From assembly GCA_037176885.1 (NCBI GenBank), contig JAWWNJ010000005.1, positions 2,108,001 to 2,172,000 on the forward strand: a stretch of DNA of 64,000 nucleotides, read 5' to 3'. How positions within the stretch are numbered: the first letter of the stretch is position 1; each line of letters starts with the position of its first letter. This stretch comes from Favolaschia claudopus (Eukaryota > Basidiomycota > Agaricomycetes > Agaricales > Mycenaceae). Below, piece after piece: positions 45,905 to 58,802 of the stretch. A program made the position numbers and the translations under genes. The notes under the pieces are model-generated. The model was not told the origin of the DNA. It saw only the letters and a program-made list of their open reading frames with translations, and ran no database searches.

Positions 45905-46989
45905 GTGCCTCGCATAGAGGAGACTTCATCAGTTGGTGGAGAGCGAGCGCGCGCACTTAGTCTTCATCTACCGTCCGTCTTGGATCAGATCTCAGTGTTC
46001 CTGTGGGCTGTCTGAGCCTTCCGAGGATTTTTATGCGGACAATCCAATGCTATTCAGCGGTACGGGCGTCCCCGCCACCAGTTCAGCCCAACTACGCACT
46101 GATAAGGGCGCCAAAATACCACCCCGATCCACCAGGTACTTACTCACAATCATATCAGTTATTGCAGCGAAAGCGCTTTCTCGAACCTAGTTAAAACAAA
46201 ATTTTTACCCATCAGTCCCATCTGATTTCCCCGAGTCAATGAGTTCACACGATCACAAAAGTTTGACAGGCATTAGAAACGGTTGTAATGAAAGTTAAGA
46301 GGCATTACAAAGAGCGTGGGTATTTCATTACACAGTAAAAACGGGACATGATGCCATCAGAGCGATTTGGCTCATAGCGGAATCCTAAAAGAACGACTAC
46401 TTAAAAGTACTCGTAAAGTCAGCCAAACGGCGATGGCTTCGTCCTTACTTACCCTTACATAACGTCCATGGTACTTCTGCCGAAATGCTGGGCGGCTCGC
46501 GGCTCTAACTACGTGACAATGTCGAACAAACCGGGCTGTCATCTGGATCTGTTGGATGCTCTCGAGTCTCCGCATGAAGCCTTTTTTAAAATAAAAGCTA
46601 CTTTTTTCTTAGCACATCCAAACAACATCCAAATTGCATCCAAAGCACATCTCTCCATCGCAGTGTTTGACGGGAGGTATCTCACAATCTTCAGTGATCT
46701 TGATGAATGTTCGAAGGTGTTGTCGTCCGTGAGTAGTAATAAATACCATGAACCTTGCTTGCGTTTCTCCAGAAACAAACAAGGAACTGATGAAGGAACG
46801 GACATCGAGCTCAAGGGTCAAAGCAGCTGCGTGGTTGGATATCTGATAGCAACTCTCGCTCCGCGTTTTGTGCTTCGGCATCTGCTGCAGTATATTTGGG
46901 ATGGACAGTGCAAAGATTCGTTCGCAAGATGATCAGCCCTGCGTATCTCCGACTGACGCCTCTTACCCCCCTGCTCCCAGCCAGCAAAC
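45905..46989. other. Intergenic with repeat copy
   Basis: It contains copy 2 of the dispersed repeat and then the promoter of the small secreted protein gene. A 154-codon plus frame (46468-46932) has no signal or domain and was not accepted. Confidence 0.35.
46194..46417 (+). repeat. Dispersed repeat family, copy 2
   Basis: Inverted relative to 29166-29386 at high identity over about 200 bp. Non-coding. Confidence 0.65.
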
Positions 46990-47381
46990 ATGCAGCTCAA
47001 CCTCCTCGCCATCGCCGCCGCTCTCGCTCTAGCGGCCACTCCCTCGGCGACTGCAGCCACCATTATAGCCTACTTCGGCGCAGACTGCGGCGGAGATGTC
47101 ATTGCTACCAGTGACGATCTGAACCCCGGAGAATGCATCTATCTCGCCGACCAAGAGTCTGCCAGGTCGATGAGCTACTCTGGTGTCCCGAATCAAATCA
47201 GTTTCTACGAATCCGGCGGAGCGCACGATGCCTGTGCACACGGCGCGACACTAATCCTCGAAGGAAGCGAAGGATGTGCTAATGGACCGGACGGGTAGGT
47301 TGTCCAGCTCAGTCTGAACCAGTGGCGTGAGCTCACTATGTCCGCTCCAGGTTCAACCTCGAGAGCGTTTTGATCTCTTAG
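46990..47381 (+). CDS. Small secreted protein, unknown family
   Basis: Exons 46990-47294 and 47351-47381 encode 111 residues. The first 22 form a signal peptide (MQLNLLAIAAALALAATPSA). The mature part has four Cys in the contexts DCGGD, GECIY, HDACAH and EGCANG, enough for two disulphides, plus Gly/Ser-rich loops (QISFYESGGAHD). It ends GFNLESVLIS. It has the appearance of a compact extracellular beta-domain, but I recognise no named family. Confidence 0.75.
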
Positions 47382-47511
47382 AAAGCGCTCCGACCCCCAT
47401 CGCTAGCGACTGGCCATATATTATTGAAAGAAAAAATGTTACTATAATTGTTGACTGTCGGAGGGTATGGCATTGAAACACGTCAAGGAACAGTGAAATG
47501 CAAGATCCAGT

Positions 47512-48989
47512 TTACAGTCCCGCGACTTGCTCCTCGCACCAAGTCCACATCGTCTTTTCCCATTCCGCATTTTTGGATGGGTTGTTGTCAGTCAGGCGGG
47601 CCCATGGAATAAGATACTATGCCACCATCAGACTGAGAACTTCAAGAAAATAAATGAGAATACGCGAACGAACCTTGCCGCCAAACTTGGCCCCTTCTTG
47701 TGAAGTTCCCGCATACAGCTGCGTCAAGGCACCGTACGGCGTGGGGTACAGCGCCAGTTCCTGAAAAACAGTCCGTCAATCAAGTCAGACGAATGAAGAA
47801 TCGCTTGACTTACGATCAAAAATTTGGTGAGCCCGCTCAGATTACGCTGCAATCCACTCCGCAGATTCCCGGGATTTAAAGAGCAGGACATGATACCCTG
47901 GTCTCCGTATCGCCGGAACAACTCGTTGCTGAACGCAACATTGCCCTGATCAAGAGTTCAAACGACGACGACCAGAATAATCCAGAGTTAGAAACACCCA
48001 CGAATTTGCTCTGGAAATAGAGTACGTTGACCCCCATCTTCTTGCGGGCGGGACTATCTTTGAGAGTGTTGTAGTCAAAGTTTTGACTGAACAGTTCCGC
48101 CCCCGAGGAAGCTGTGTTGATGACTCGGGCTGGCTTGCCCTCCGCTGCGGCCGTGGCGATGAGAGTCGGAAGGAGAAGCTTGGTGAAGTAAAAGGGACCT
48201 AAAACACCATAAGGAAGATGAAAATAAGATCAATACGGTTCATTCACCAAGAACGTTCGTGCCAAAAGTCATATCGTAGCCTTGCGAGGTGAGTTGCTCA
48301 ATTGGAGGGCCCTACCAATGCGCGTTGGTTAAGCATCGAGCCTTTTTCCGCATATTCGACGCTTACCATGACACCCCTTCGTTGATTTTGAACACGATTA
48401 TAACAGAGTGAAACAACGGGAAGACTCACGCATTATTGAACAGAATGCAGCTGGCGTTCCTTCCTGAAAGCAGAGAATAAGCCTGGATAAACGAACGAAA
48501 ACAACAAGTTGAGCTCACTGCATAAATTCCTGAGCCGCTCGTTTGACGCTGTTCAAATCCGCTAGATCCAGCTGCAAAAACTCCGCCTCCTTTCCAGTCT
48601 GGGACTTGAGGTCCTGAATCGCTTCCTTTGCTTTCTCCGGACTCCGCGCAGCGAGGTAGACCTTAGCATTGTGTTGCAGGAGAGCCTACGTCCAGGCAAG
48701 TCGGCGAGCTTCCACAAATATCTGCGTTCGCGCAACATACCTTCACTGTCTCCTTCCCCACTCCAATGTTGGCACCGGTAACAATCATTACCTGGCGTGA
48801 GATATGTTATGGACGGCACCGTATATCGCGATGGATTAATAATGCCACTCACCTTCCCGGAAAGGTCAGGGACATGGTCCACGGAGTATTTGGCCTGGGG
48901 ACTGGAATATCATCGACTGAGAATTTGGTCCAAAAAATTCACACCTTCGGCGGCCAGCTCTGCTTCATGATCGACCAATGGGTGCCCAT
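47512..48989 (-). pseudogene. Frameshifted SDR paralogue
   Basis: Exons read 48945-48989, 48853-48894, 48741-48791, 48519-48685, 48430-48463, 48367-48376, 48248-48311, 48002-48198, 47814-47945, 47674-47760 and 47512-47616. Seven of the last eight have exactly the lengths found in the intact SDR at 23826-25291, including the 10-nt micro-exon GGGTGTCATG, and splice sites and motifs are kept ([25 protein letters not shown]). The exon before the micro-exon is 34 nt instead of 36: two bases are missing within CAGCTGCA/TTCTG, which shifts the frame just before LFNNA. Unless this is a sequence error the product would be truncated. The first coding exon is also split by an extra intron. Confidence 0.75.
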
Positions 48990-49859
48990 TTTTTGGTAGA
49001 AAGTGAAGAGGTTGATGGGGTGGAAAGCTGAGCAAACATCTTGAGGGAGACGCAATTTATGAAGTAGGTCAAGCGATGATCAAAGTGATGTTGTGAAGAG
49101 TATTACGTGAGCGAGAGAACAGAAAACCATGAAGAGTTCCCTCTTGGGAATGCATATGCGAGATTTCATTTGCGGGTTAAGCTCCTGAATGAATTTACCA
49201 TGGGATTCCCAGCCAAAAAGAATAGCACCCCTGCCAAAGTTTCCTTGAACCAGTTCCGCCAACCGGTTTTGGAAGGTGCTTCCCACGACTTGCGGCGCGA
49301 TCAGTTCAACCCCCAAGTCTCGAAAATCACAGTGGCACCTATGTAATTTCTGTTACGCGTTAGGACCCGTGCTCCTGTGTGTGAAGCTGCCTCTGACTAT
49401 ACGTTCTCCGTATTGCGAAGAATTTCGGCCCGTCGAGAATGCTGCCAAGAGAAAGTAGCGATACTTAACTCATAAATGTACTGGAACGGAGGATCTGTCG
49501 AGGTGATTAGCTACTTGCAGAGTCAGAGTCAACGCTTACGAGTATGAGGAGCGTCCTTATGCCGCCGTAATTTTACTTGGCCGCTCGCGAGACATTAAAA
49601 GACGCACATCACCGTGATAAATGGCGATGTCCGTGCATAGTATTCAAGCTTGACAGTACTGCAGTGCTGTGCTCTTCCGGACTAGTCGATAGGCGACAGA
49701 TAAGCATATCTATAAGATAGATAGAATCGTTTGACCTAGTAAGGTCGTAGTCGGAGCTGTAGAATAATAAATACGCGTATTCGCCCACCCTTTAATTCTC
49801 AAACTCGTAAATTATTTCAATCTTCCTGGAGTGATCCTTCAGAAACAGATACGTACCAG
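48990..49859. other. Intergenic, no gene seen
   Basis: This is the upstream region of the SDR copy and the 3' flank of the F-box gene. No domain-bearing frame was found. Confidence 0.4.
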
Positions 49860-51245
49860 TCAAGATCGTTCCCTCGTCACGTTTGAATACCCCCTCCAGT
49901 CCCTTACTGCCTGTTTGCCTAATCTCGATGTCATCAGCTCAACCTCCATCCCAAGCTCGCGGATACGATGTCCTGCTGTCTTCATGCGCACTCGGCCAGA
50001 ATAGACCCCAACAAAGTACGGGCGGCGTATGCCAGGGAGATTCTGGCATCGCGACGCAATCATATCCGCGAAGGCATGACGATCCAATTCGTCCTTGAAA
50101 TCCGTCACCGAGATTGAGCCCAGATTTTTGCAGAGGCAATCTGGTGCCATGAACGCCGAGAGCATCGTTTTATTAAAGGCCAAAGGGGAAACCGGATCGA
50201 CCGCCAGCTTGATAAGCCCATGCGTCCGGCCGAACAGATCGAGTAACTCGTGGGTCGGAACTCTGCATTCCGAGAGTGTAAGCTCGCGCAGCGTCGAAAC
50301 GGATCCCGATGAATCCAAAAAGGCCAGAACGTCTTCGACTGGACCGACCGAGTAAAGGGACTGGAGAGCCGGCGCTCTGAGCTGCCTGAGCAGCGAAGGC
50401 TTTGAGATCGCTAGACGACGAAGTTTGGGGAGGGTGCACAACACGTGGGAGATGTCGTCGCGTTGACTGTACCCCCCATCGATGTCACATTCGACAAGGT
50501 TCGAAGCTAGCGCAAGAATATGGAAGTGCTTTGCAGGTTGGGGATACGTGGCTTTGTACACTGTGAGCTGCGCCCAAGGCAGAACGATTGGCCAAACTTG
50601 AGCGCCGCCCTGGGCTCCAAGTACGACACGGCGCAACGCAGGCGCATCTTTGAAAAAGTCGTATTTCGTCAGAGTATCAGCGCGTGTTCCACCAAAAACG
50701 AGCTCTTGCAATAGAGGAAGGGAATCGGGTCCTAACGTGGAAAACGCCTCGCTTTGGAAAGCTCGGCTCCCGTCAGCCTCGAAATGAAGTGAGCGCCAGC
50801 GTTGGCTGTGGTTCACGAGGTCATGAAGGAGGGTGTCAAACTCCTTGCCAGAGTAGTATGCGAATCGAATATGTAGATCCAGAGGTGCTTCTCTAGTCCG
50901 TTCAAGTTGGACATGAAGAAGGTTGTACTCGCGCGCGGTTAAAGTAGTGGCGAAGATGGTGAGAGGAGTCCACAGTGCAGGGAATGCTAACGCCAGGGCA
51001 CGCCACTGAGAGCAGACTTGTCCAAAGATCCACGGCCCGCTGAGAACCCGGGAGCCACGAGGTCCAACCACAGGAATGGGCGAGGAATCCGTGCGGGGAG
51101 AGACCGGTACGAGAGTGAAGATATAGCATAGAATTTCGGAGGGTATGGAGGTAATAGGGGGTCCAGATTCAGCTATGTTGGTCATCGTAGAAGTCGACGA
51201 GAGAGCCATAGTGGAGGTGAAGAAACAAGATGTAAACTGAGTCAT
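49860..51245 (-). CDS. F-box protein
   Basis: One uninterrupted exon encodes 461 residues. The F-box is at about residues 31-95: ITSIPSEILCYIFTLVPVSP, a short insertion, then IFGQVCSQWRALALAFPALW, the usual LP.E...IF...C..VC..WR..A pattern of basidiomycete F-box proteins. The remainder has leucine-rich-like segments (LPLLQELVF, LPKLRRLAISKPSLL, STLRELTLSECRVP) that probably present substrates. Such proteins recruit targets to SCF ubiquitin ligases; large numbers of them in mushroom genomes have unknown targets. Intron-free structure is common in this expanded family. Confidence 0.88.
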   Translation of the reverse strand: MTQFTSCFFTSTMALSSTSTMTNIAESGPPITSIPSEILCYIFTLVPVSPRTDSSPIPVVGPRGSRVLSGPWIFGQVCSQWRALALAFPALWTPLTIFATTLTAREYNLLHVQLERTREAPLDLHIRFAYYSGKEFDTLLHDLVNHSQRWRSLHFEADGSRAFQSEAFSTLGPDSLPLLQELVFGGTRADTLTKYDFFKDAPALRRVVLGAQGGAQVWPIVLPWAQLTVYKATYPQPAKHFHILALASNLVECDIDGGYSQRDDISHVLCTLPKLRRLAISKPSLLRQLRAPALQSLYSVGPVEDVLAFLDSSGSVSTLRELTLSECRVPTHELLDLFGRTHGLIKLAVDPVSPLAFNKTMLSAFMAPDCLCKNLGSISVTDFKDELDRHAFADMIASRCQNLPGIRRPYFVGVYSGRVRMKTAGHRIRELGMEVELMTSRLGKQAVRDWRGYSNVTRERS

Positions 51246-51791
51246 TTAGGTTGTGACTTCGGTGATTGCCGATTCTGATCACATTGCACACTTTGAAAAA
51301 AGGAAAGAGAAATCGCGGGGAAAAAGAGGATGGATTAGTCCTATGTGGACTTGTTACTGATTTGCTACGCGAGGCCGACAACAGCGGCGAGCCCAAATTC
51401 AAAAGAAAAACCAAGGCAAGGGTGAAAATCAGTCAGCAGTGCGAAAACCACAGCGAAACGATGAGGAGGAACAACAAGTGATACTGATTACTTAACATTA
51501 GCAAAAAAAAATCGTATGCTGATACAAGCTGTGATCTAAAACTACAAACAAAGTTGCCACGCAAAAACAGGCGGTATGAGGCTAGAATACGGGTATATCT
51601 ATAACAGAGTGGTGGCACAAATAGAACGAAGACGAAGTGTAATGTACGTGGGGGCTGCATGGGTGCAGTACAAATAAGCGAAGATACAGAGAGAGCGAGG
51701 GAGGGAGGGGCGAAAGACATAAGAGTGGCAAAAGTGGGCATGAATGGACGTGGGGCAAGGGGAGGTCGATTATGTATTATTGCGACGCAGA
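51246..51791. other. Intergenic, no gene seen
   Basis: 545 nt between the F-box gene promoter and the 3' end of the transcription factor gene. No supported frame. Confidence 0.35.
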
Positions 51792-54700
51792 TTAGGAATC
51801 GAGGGGTTGGGGGGAGGTGGTGGTTCGTGGCCCGCTGACCGGCAGTGGGCGGCAAGACGCTTGCGAAGGGCGGTGCATTGGAGCTGTATCACTACACAAC
51901 ACATACACGGTGAGTACAGGTACAGATTTCTCAGAGAGAGAAGACGCACACTCGCACGGCCATAACGCATTCAGGAGATCGAGGGGTACGAGGAAAGACT
52001 TCGCAAGCTCCAAGACGTCGCCGAGGGTGGTATCGTTCTCCCACAGTAAGAGGCAGCTGTGAAGGCGCGGTTCAGGTAAGACGCGAAGAAGACGGCGTAA
52101 GGAACAAACATGGCAAGTTGGTGGTAAAACCAGGTTACGGAGTAGGGTCGCTGCGTGAGCTGCTGCCCTCGGGGATCGGGGGTGTATTGGATTGACAGGG
52201 TGACACGCTTAACAACTTCAGCTTGATAGTAGACTGTAGGGTACGATGAGCACTGCATCGCGGTACGAGAGGAGGAGCAACGGACTCCACTCTTCAGCCT
52301 GCCGCCGATTGAAAAGCGGACCAGGACGATTCCCGGAGGGCAAGCCTTGCAGACTATGAAGAAGATTAGCGAGAGTTAGAGAAAAAGCCAATTCCAGCAC
52401 TCACTTGCGTAAGCCCTTCGTGATGATCAGCTGCGCACTAAGAACAAAAAAACCATCGTATCAGATGAAAGACCGCTCGCGGGAGGTGGGAGAAGTCCTA
52501 CTTGGATATGTTCTCTCGACAAAGATAGGCAACCGCCGTGTGTAGATTGCACACATGCCCGTCAAGCGCGTCTTGGATAGCCTGTGCCTCGTTCCATGCT
52601 TCCTGAAGAGCCTCGGCCTGAGTCTCACGATCATCACGGCTCTCAGCGGTCTGCGCGACGCAGTTGCTGCAAAAGTTGGCGAGCAGCATGCTACGACAAT
52701 ACAGCGCCCAGATGGCGTTCTTGGGATGTGCAGCAGACCCGCCGCCGCCATCTTGTCGTCCGCCACCGAAGCCGCCACGGTCATAGACCTCGTTCGGGAA
52801 GAGTAAGAGATACTAAGGACACTCATGAGTATCGCAAAGAGTGAGAGAGAAACGGACACACGTTGGCAGGATCACACATCCTCAATCCCTGACTCTCGTC
52901 CACCCTCGTCAATGCCATACACTCCGTCCTGAAGCTCGTAACCAGACTCAAAGCCGCCCAGCACACCCGTCTACACTCCTCATCGCGGATCTCGCGCTCG
53001 CCCCAATTTGGGTCCCACGGCAACACGCTCGACCACACGCGATCCAGGTCCGGTGGGGGCGTACCCGGGAGAAGACAAGCGCACTGTACATCGGGCTGAA
53101 CGTTCACGAGCGGCGCCGCCCCGCGCGCGTAGCGACAGACGTCCGCGCTCCCTGCGTCGATGGACGCCAGTCCAAGGACGCTGATCACTTCGTCTAGAAA
53201 CGCAAAGGCGCGCGCGAGGCGGTCGGGATGATAATCTGGGTGCGCGGAGGCTTCGTATTGGGCGATAATCTAGATAGATGGATGGATAGATAGAAAGAGG
53301 GACAGGAATTGCCTCGTGAGTGATAGAAGACGCGATAAGGGAGCTTGTGACGCACCAGAGCTGCCTCCGCGAGGCTGGCATCAACCCATACTCCTTCACG
53401 CCAAGAGCGCTCAAGTGCATCTTGAGCAGAATGGCGAAGTGTGGCGGCACGCTCGCGTCCTACTGCACCACGTTCGGCCTCGCTTGAGCGAATGAGGGCC
53501 GCAAGAGCCATGGAAGCGAGGATGAAAGCGGGCTGGAGAGTAAGATACTTGGTCGGACTCCAAAGAGTTTCTAATAGGAAACCCGCATTCACAAAGGATA
53601 AAGAGATTGGACTTTCCGTATATCTGTAACGTAGGATAGTGAGACTGAGGGTTGCTCCACCCACAGTAAAGGATGGACGTACAGAAAGCTCAGCTCTGAG
53701 GCTATCTCGCGCAGCCTGGTTGTCGGGTCAGTGAGTATCATAATGATTCAGCAAAGATAGTATTACGAGTAGGAGCGAAGGAACGAGTCCCACCAGCCTT
53801 GCTGGGCCGCCTGCACTGCTGCAGATGGGAGGCTGGGAAATTTGGCATGGTCGACTTCCGGTAGAGCTGAGGACTGCTGCCCTCCCATGTCGTATGCAAA
53901 GGGGGAGACGTCGTAGCCGTAGGACATGGACGAAGGTGGTGCGTATCGCGAGCTAGATGGCGGCTGCGTCGAGGCGGAAAGAGGCTGCGAGCGCTGTAGT
54001 ACAATATCGTCAGAAAGTTGCCCGAGTCGACAGAAGCCAGCGCACGCACCCTAATTAAGACCGAATCGTCTGTCGAAATTCTGAGGCCTGTCGAGCTGTG
54101 CGACGGGACCTGTATAAGTGGGCGGATGGGACGACCGTAGCTATGGGACGGAACGGTGGGTGAGAGATGCGGATGCATTCGGTCATTGAAGTCGTCAAGG
54201 CTGGGGGAGGTCTCGTCGCTAAACTTTCGTCTTTTCGGAGACTTTTCGCTTCTTTTCGTCGATCCGGAAGGAGATTCAGACTCCGGGGAGGGGATAGGCA
54301 TTGGGGAAGGTAACGCGATCATATTTGTCGAAGTGGACGCGACAGGCTCGAGCCTACCCATGGGCAAGGGTTTGTGTGGCAATTCGAGCTCTTCCTCTCC
54401 TTCATGCGATTCGGGACGCTTTTTACATCGTCGCTGCCGTGTTCCAGGCTTCTTGTCAGGTCCCCGTCGTTTCGGAGCTGGGTCATATTCGCATTGATCT
54501 GCACGTCGGGAGCAATTGGCGCAATAGGGGCGCGTCGAGTCGCAGCGGATTTTCCGAGCGCGACTGTATCACCAGTGAGAAGTAGGGAAAACACGAAAGC
54601 GAATTGCGCACCATTGGCGACATGCAATCACGGCTGTCGTTGTCGTTCGTCGCACCGGACGCGCTGGACTCGAGCTACGCTCCGGAGCATCTGTAGATTC

Positions 54701-55270
54701 GTTCCCTCCAGCATTCAAACTCGAGCTTGCTGCATTGCCTGAGGCCGACATGCCAGCCGGGCGCTCAAACCGGCGAAAATCGTCGGAGACGGCTGGGGCC
54801 GACAATGGACCGCGGAGCGGCGGCGATGACAGTTTTGGCGCGGAGTGTGTGGCGGCGGCGGAGCGTAGGGATGAAGGAAGGGTGGAGGAGAGCGGGGAAG
54901 ACGCGTCGAGGGACGGATTAGTGGGAATCTGTAGTCTTGGGAGAGTAGGCTGCCGGATCGTGGTGCCCTCCAATGCATGGGATATGTTTACGGCCACGGT
55001 TCCATAGTCGTAGTGAGACGGTTCCGACGGACCATCTACGGAAGTCGCGCGTGGCTGGTATCGGTCTTGGACAGAGAAAGAACGGTCAGTGAAAAGGGTC
55101 CGCGATGTATCAAAAGCCCGCGAGCTAGCGCTAACGAAAGAGAACTCACATGTATTGCCCCCGACGCTTGCCCCATATATCGGCAACGAATGGAACTGCG
55201 CGTTTCTGTCACTGGAGGCGTCGGCGCGGGAGGGAGGAGGATAGAGCGCGCTCTGGTGGCGGACTGCCAT
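51792..55270 (-). CDS. Zn(II)2Cys6 transcription factor with fungal-specific TF domain
   Basis: The gene begins at ATG 55270. Early exons are 55150-55270, 54612-55065 and one from 54563 leftward. The binuclear zinc cluster spans an intron: ACRQC joins RARKIRCDSTRPYCANC, then QCEYD, giving the six spaced cysteines. A Ser/Pro-rich linker with KRSEKSPKRRK follows. The middle-homology region reads SLRELAEIASEL-like sequence, then LWSPTKYLTLQPAFILASMA, IIAQYEASAHPDYHPDRLAR and DEECRRVCWAALSLVTS. Later exons have KNAIWALYCRSM, LPSGNRPGPLFNRRQAEEW and, near the end, LLLWENDTTLGDVLELAKSF. It should be a nuclear DNA-binding regulator; targets are unknown. I could not fix every intron in the last third, so the 3' end is approximate. 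Confidence 0.82.
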
Positions 55271-57592
55271 CGCGGGCGGGGGAAAAGGGACGAGAGGCGA
55301 ACGTGGGGGTCATAAAGGCCCAGGACACGCGATAAGCAACAGTTAAGCGGCATCAATACCGCAAAGAGAGATCATCCAACTTTGGCCGCTGACATCAGAT
55401 AAACGGGATCCTTGTGGCGCAACATTTCCGTAAGGGTGAAAATTCGTCAACCGCAGAATAATCGAGATCTAGCAATCGCTCGCCAGGAGGCCAATGCGTG
55501 GAGACCAAGCGCTCCCTATTGCCCTTCCCAGGTACCCTATACCGTGGTCTGGCCAGTCTTGTTGTTAACCACGTGTCCGGTCCGTCGTTCCTGCACTTCG
55601 TTCACTATTGCCTCCGCGCCGGGATTTAGACATAGTCGGTTCCGAAAACAGCGCCAATTGCGCAAGACGACGATCACCGATTTATCAAATTCGAGCAATC
55701 AAATTAAAAGAGCAGCGATCCGTGGAGATGTGCAGTTTCCGAGTTCAATCCGAGTTAGCAAGGAGAGCGCAAAGGCAAGTCAATTGAGCACTCAACGATA
55801 GCGTTGGTTCCTGGGACAGAAACGCCTAGAAAAGCCCTCTTGGTCTCCAACGGTCACCTCGGATAACAACCCCTTCCACGCAACGACGTGCGATAGACCG
55901 GAATACCCGCCATAACTTACAACCCTTCCTTCCGAGACATTGCGTAAGATTCCAAGTATGAATGCATATCTGTGCGCCATGATGCGTTGTCGATTGAATA
56001 AATAGACAGGAGCGCAATGTCGTCCCTGCCACGCGCAATTTATCGTCAACAGGAGTCGCGGAGAAATCGTTAAGGCGATTGGACCCACGAGTTTAGCGGA
56101 AGCAAGCTGATATTTCGAATTGGGAAACTGTCCAGCGCGCAAGTCCACGCGCGCTGTGAAGTTTGTGGAGAAATGTCTACAGCTGAGGTTCAAAAGATGG
56201 AGCCGGACTTGTCATTGAACAAGGCCGGAACTTACCTGATCATTTGGGACATCAGCCAACGGTGGAGACATCCGTCTAAAGCGGGAGAAAAGAATACCCG
56301 GTGTATCAATAATGCCTGACGCGGAAGATCCTCGGGGCATGTCGCTACATGGAAACGGTTCATGGTCTTGCGACACCAACCTGCCACAGAAAGGAACGCA
56401 AGTTGAATATCCATGAGATGAGTTGAGCATGGGGAAGGTCAGGAACAGAGAATGCATATTCAAATGGTTTGATCAGCTTGGGCGTCCAAAATATGTTCGT
56501 CCATACAACCGTTGAACAGAACCGATGAATCCTGGCTCCTGATGTAGTCCAGGGGAGCCAAAAGTTCTAGATTATCCTAAGGGGTGAGTTGAGGCCGAGT
56601 CGTACAGCATCGAGTCAACTTACTCGTTGTTCCTATGAGCGCATGAAAGCCAAGGAAAAGAGGTACTTGTTCAGAGAACATCTACTTTTTCTTTTTGGTC
56701 CAGAATTCAAGAAAACAGTCACGAGATAGCTATAGATTCTTGATAAACAAAAGAGGGGTAGGACCCTATGGCGAGAATAATTTGCAATACAATTCAGCAA
56801 GGTTGGCATTGAGTTGAAGCCGCCAGTCCCACGACACGGACCCGTGGGGTCTTGGCGAGCGGTCGGTGTTGACCGAGTACCAGGGAAGAAATTACATTGA
56901 AGAGGGGTGGTGACAGGGTCAGTTTCCATCGAATCCGAGCTTCCAGAAAGACACACAAAAACGATGGTCAAGGTTCAGAACAAGCTGAAAATTGATGTGA
57001 TCGTCACATCAATATCCGTCACAACACCTTTTCTCACACCGACTCCCAGTCCCGAATCTTGCCCGAATCCCGACACTCGGGGTCGACGCGTCCGCACCTG
57101 GAAGGATGCAACGACGGAAGCTGGACTCGGACTCGATATGGTGAGGGTCGTCCTCTTTTGATCCCTCGACTTGCTCAAAGATGACAAAATTGAGTCGCAC
57201 TAGTACTGCAATGGACCAGTGGTCTGCCGAGTTGTCTCGAGCTTCCGAATCCACCAACCTCAGATGATCTAGCTAGATATGCATTTTAAAAATTTGAGTA
57301 TAACCGCTGGATCGTTGAATTTACGCGAGATTGCTCGAAAATGAGTGCGTCATTGACCACCGAACTTCTCGCCCCTCACAACGACACCATACAGATTTTG
57401 ACTACCTGAACAATACAATATATTCCAAGCGCACTCTCTGCTACTCAATTTATGACAAACCGTGACCTTCCTTCCTGAGCCTTACTGAGCGCAGTTTTGT
57501 GAGGCAGCTGTCTTTGTTGACCCAGAAAGGAAGTTGATGGCACCGGAGACAAAGCTTCATTGTTCGCCTATTGCGTCCAAAGTCGAACCGCA
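55271..57592. other. Intergenic, 2.3 kb, no supported gene
   Basis: Frames are short on both strands and have no domain, signal peptide or repeat. Confidence 0.4.
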
Positions 57593-57600
57593 TATATAAA
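57593..57600 (+). promoter_or_regulatory. TATA box
   Basis: TATATAAA lies 111 nt upstream of the ATG at 57711. Confidence 0.5.
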
Positions 57601-57710
57601 AGAGCTGAGTCTTTGATTAGAGCCACCATCTCTCTCTCTGCTACCTTTGCCACTCTGCGCATTATCCTTGTAACGAAACTCCCTGTGTCGCTCTTCATAC
57701 TCCAGTCATC

Positions 57711-58802
57711 ATGCCGTTCACTTCCACCACCGTCCCCAGCTTCCAGTCATACTTATCAGCGTGTTCGGCGGCCCCCATCTTGGGAAAGATCAACGAGGTC
57801 GAAGAGCGTCGTGTTAGTGCGTGGGGTGAGAAGGTGTATGTTGGGAAACCCAATCTGTGGATGGTGAGTGGCATTTCAAAGTGCTGGATCTCTCGGTTCT
57901 CTAACTGAATTGTCCAGACAGCGGAGGCGGATGAAAATCAACCTCCACAAAGTCCTTCTCGTGTCGACGAATGCCAATATCATCTTCCATCTTTCATTCT
58001 CGATTCGGATGACTTTGACATACCGATCCATGCCCTACTTGCGAACGACAACGACGACGAGACAGAGCATAAATATCCAAGCTACAGCTCCCCTGCCCGA
58101 TGCCGCCATTCCGCCGCGTTTTCTGCGCGCCCCTTGCATTCGTTTCAGCCGCGAGTTAACTCTCAGGATCGCATCTATACAGGGTCGTCGTACACTGCTG
58201 TGCCACCATTTCTTTCCTATGATCACTTCCCCTACCTTTTCTCATCCGTCAAAGACGAAGAGAAGGACGCCGGTTCGAATCAATGCGCTTTCAATTATCC
58301 TCTGTCACAATGTCGTTCCACATACACATCCCCTTCGCCATCTCCCCCTCCCACTCACCAGCGCGAATCTTCCTCCCAGTCATCTCCTCCTCCCACTTCA
58401 ACGCGCTCAGTTGCCACTCACACACCCGTCTTCCACCCACCAACCCCCGAAGAACTGGCAGAACACCTCGAGCAATCAACAAACGAGCGGCGACTCCGTG
58501 CTCTGATTGCAGAGATGTCGCGCGAGCAGCGCATCCGTGATGCAGCTCAAGGACGTGTACTCCTTCCTCCTTCGCCCCTCTTGATGCCACTCATCATGTC
58601 TCCCCCTGAGACTGAGGACATCAGTGTTCCGGCCTCCCCAGAACGGGCCAACACCCCATTCCGCTTCATCCCGTCTCTTCCCGAGCGCTTCCCGTCCCTC
58701 TTTGGATTGGGCGGTATAGATGATTTGTTGTATGCCAGCTCGGAAACCGAGTCGGATTTCGATGGAGCTGATTTTGAATTGGCGGAAGTTTTGAGTGATT
58801 AG
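57711..58802 (+). CDS. Unknown Ser/Pro-rich protein
   Basis: Exons 57711-57863 and 57918-58802 (GTGAGT...CAG intron) encode 345 residues. The first 50 look folded (MPFTSTTVPSFQSYLSACSA); most of the rest is Ser/Pro-rich and probably disordered, with a charged helix (PTPEELAEHLEQSTNERRLR) at about residues 228-260. It ends in an acidic tail (SSETESDFDGADFELAEVLS). No domain is recognised. A TATA box and a consistent frame across the intron support a real gene. Confidence 0.7.

Noticed and set aside
46468..46932. 154-codon plus-strand frame upstream of the small secreted protein
   Set aside because: No domain or signal, borders repeat copy 2, and runs into the promoter of the downstream gene.
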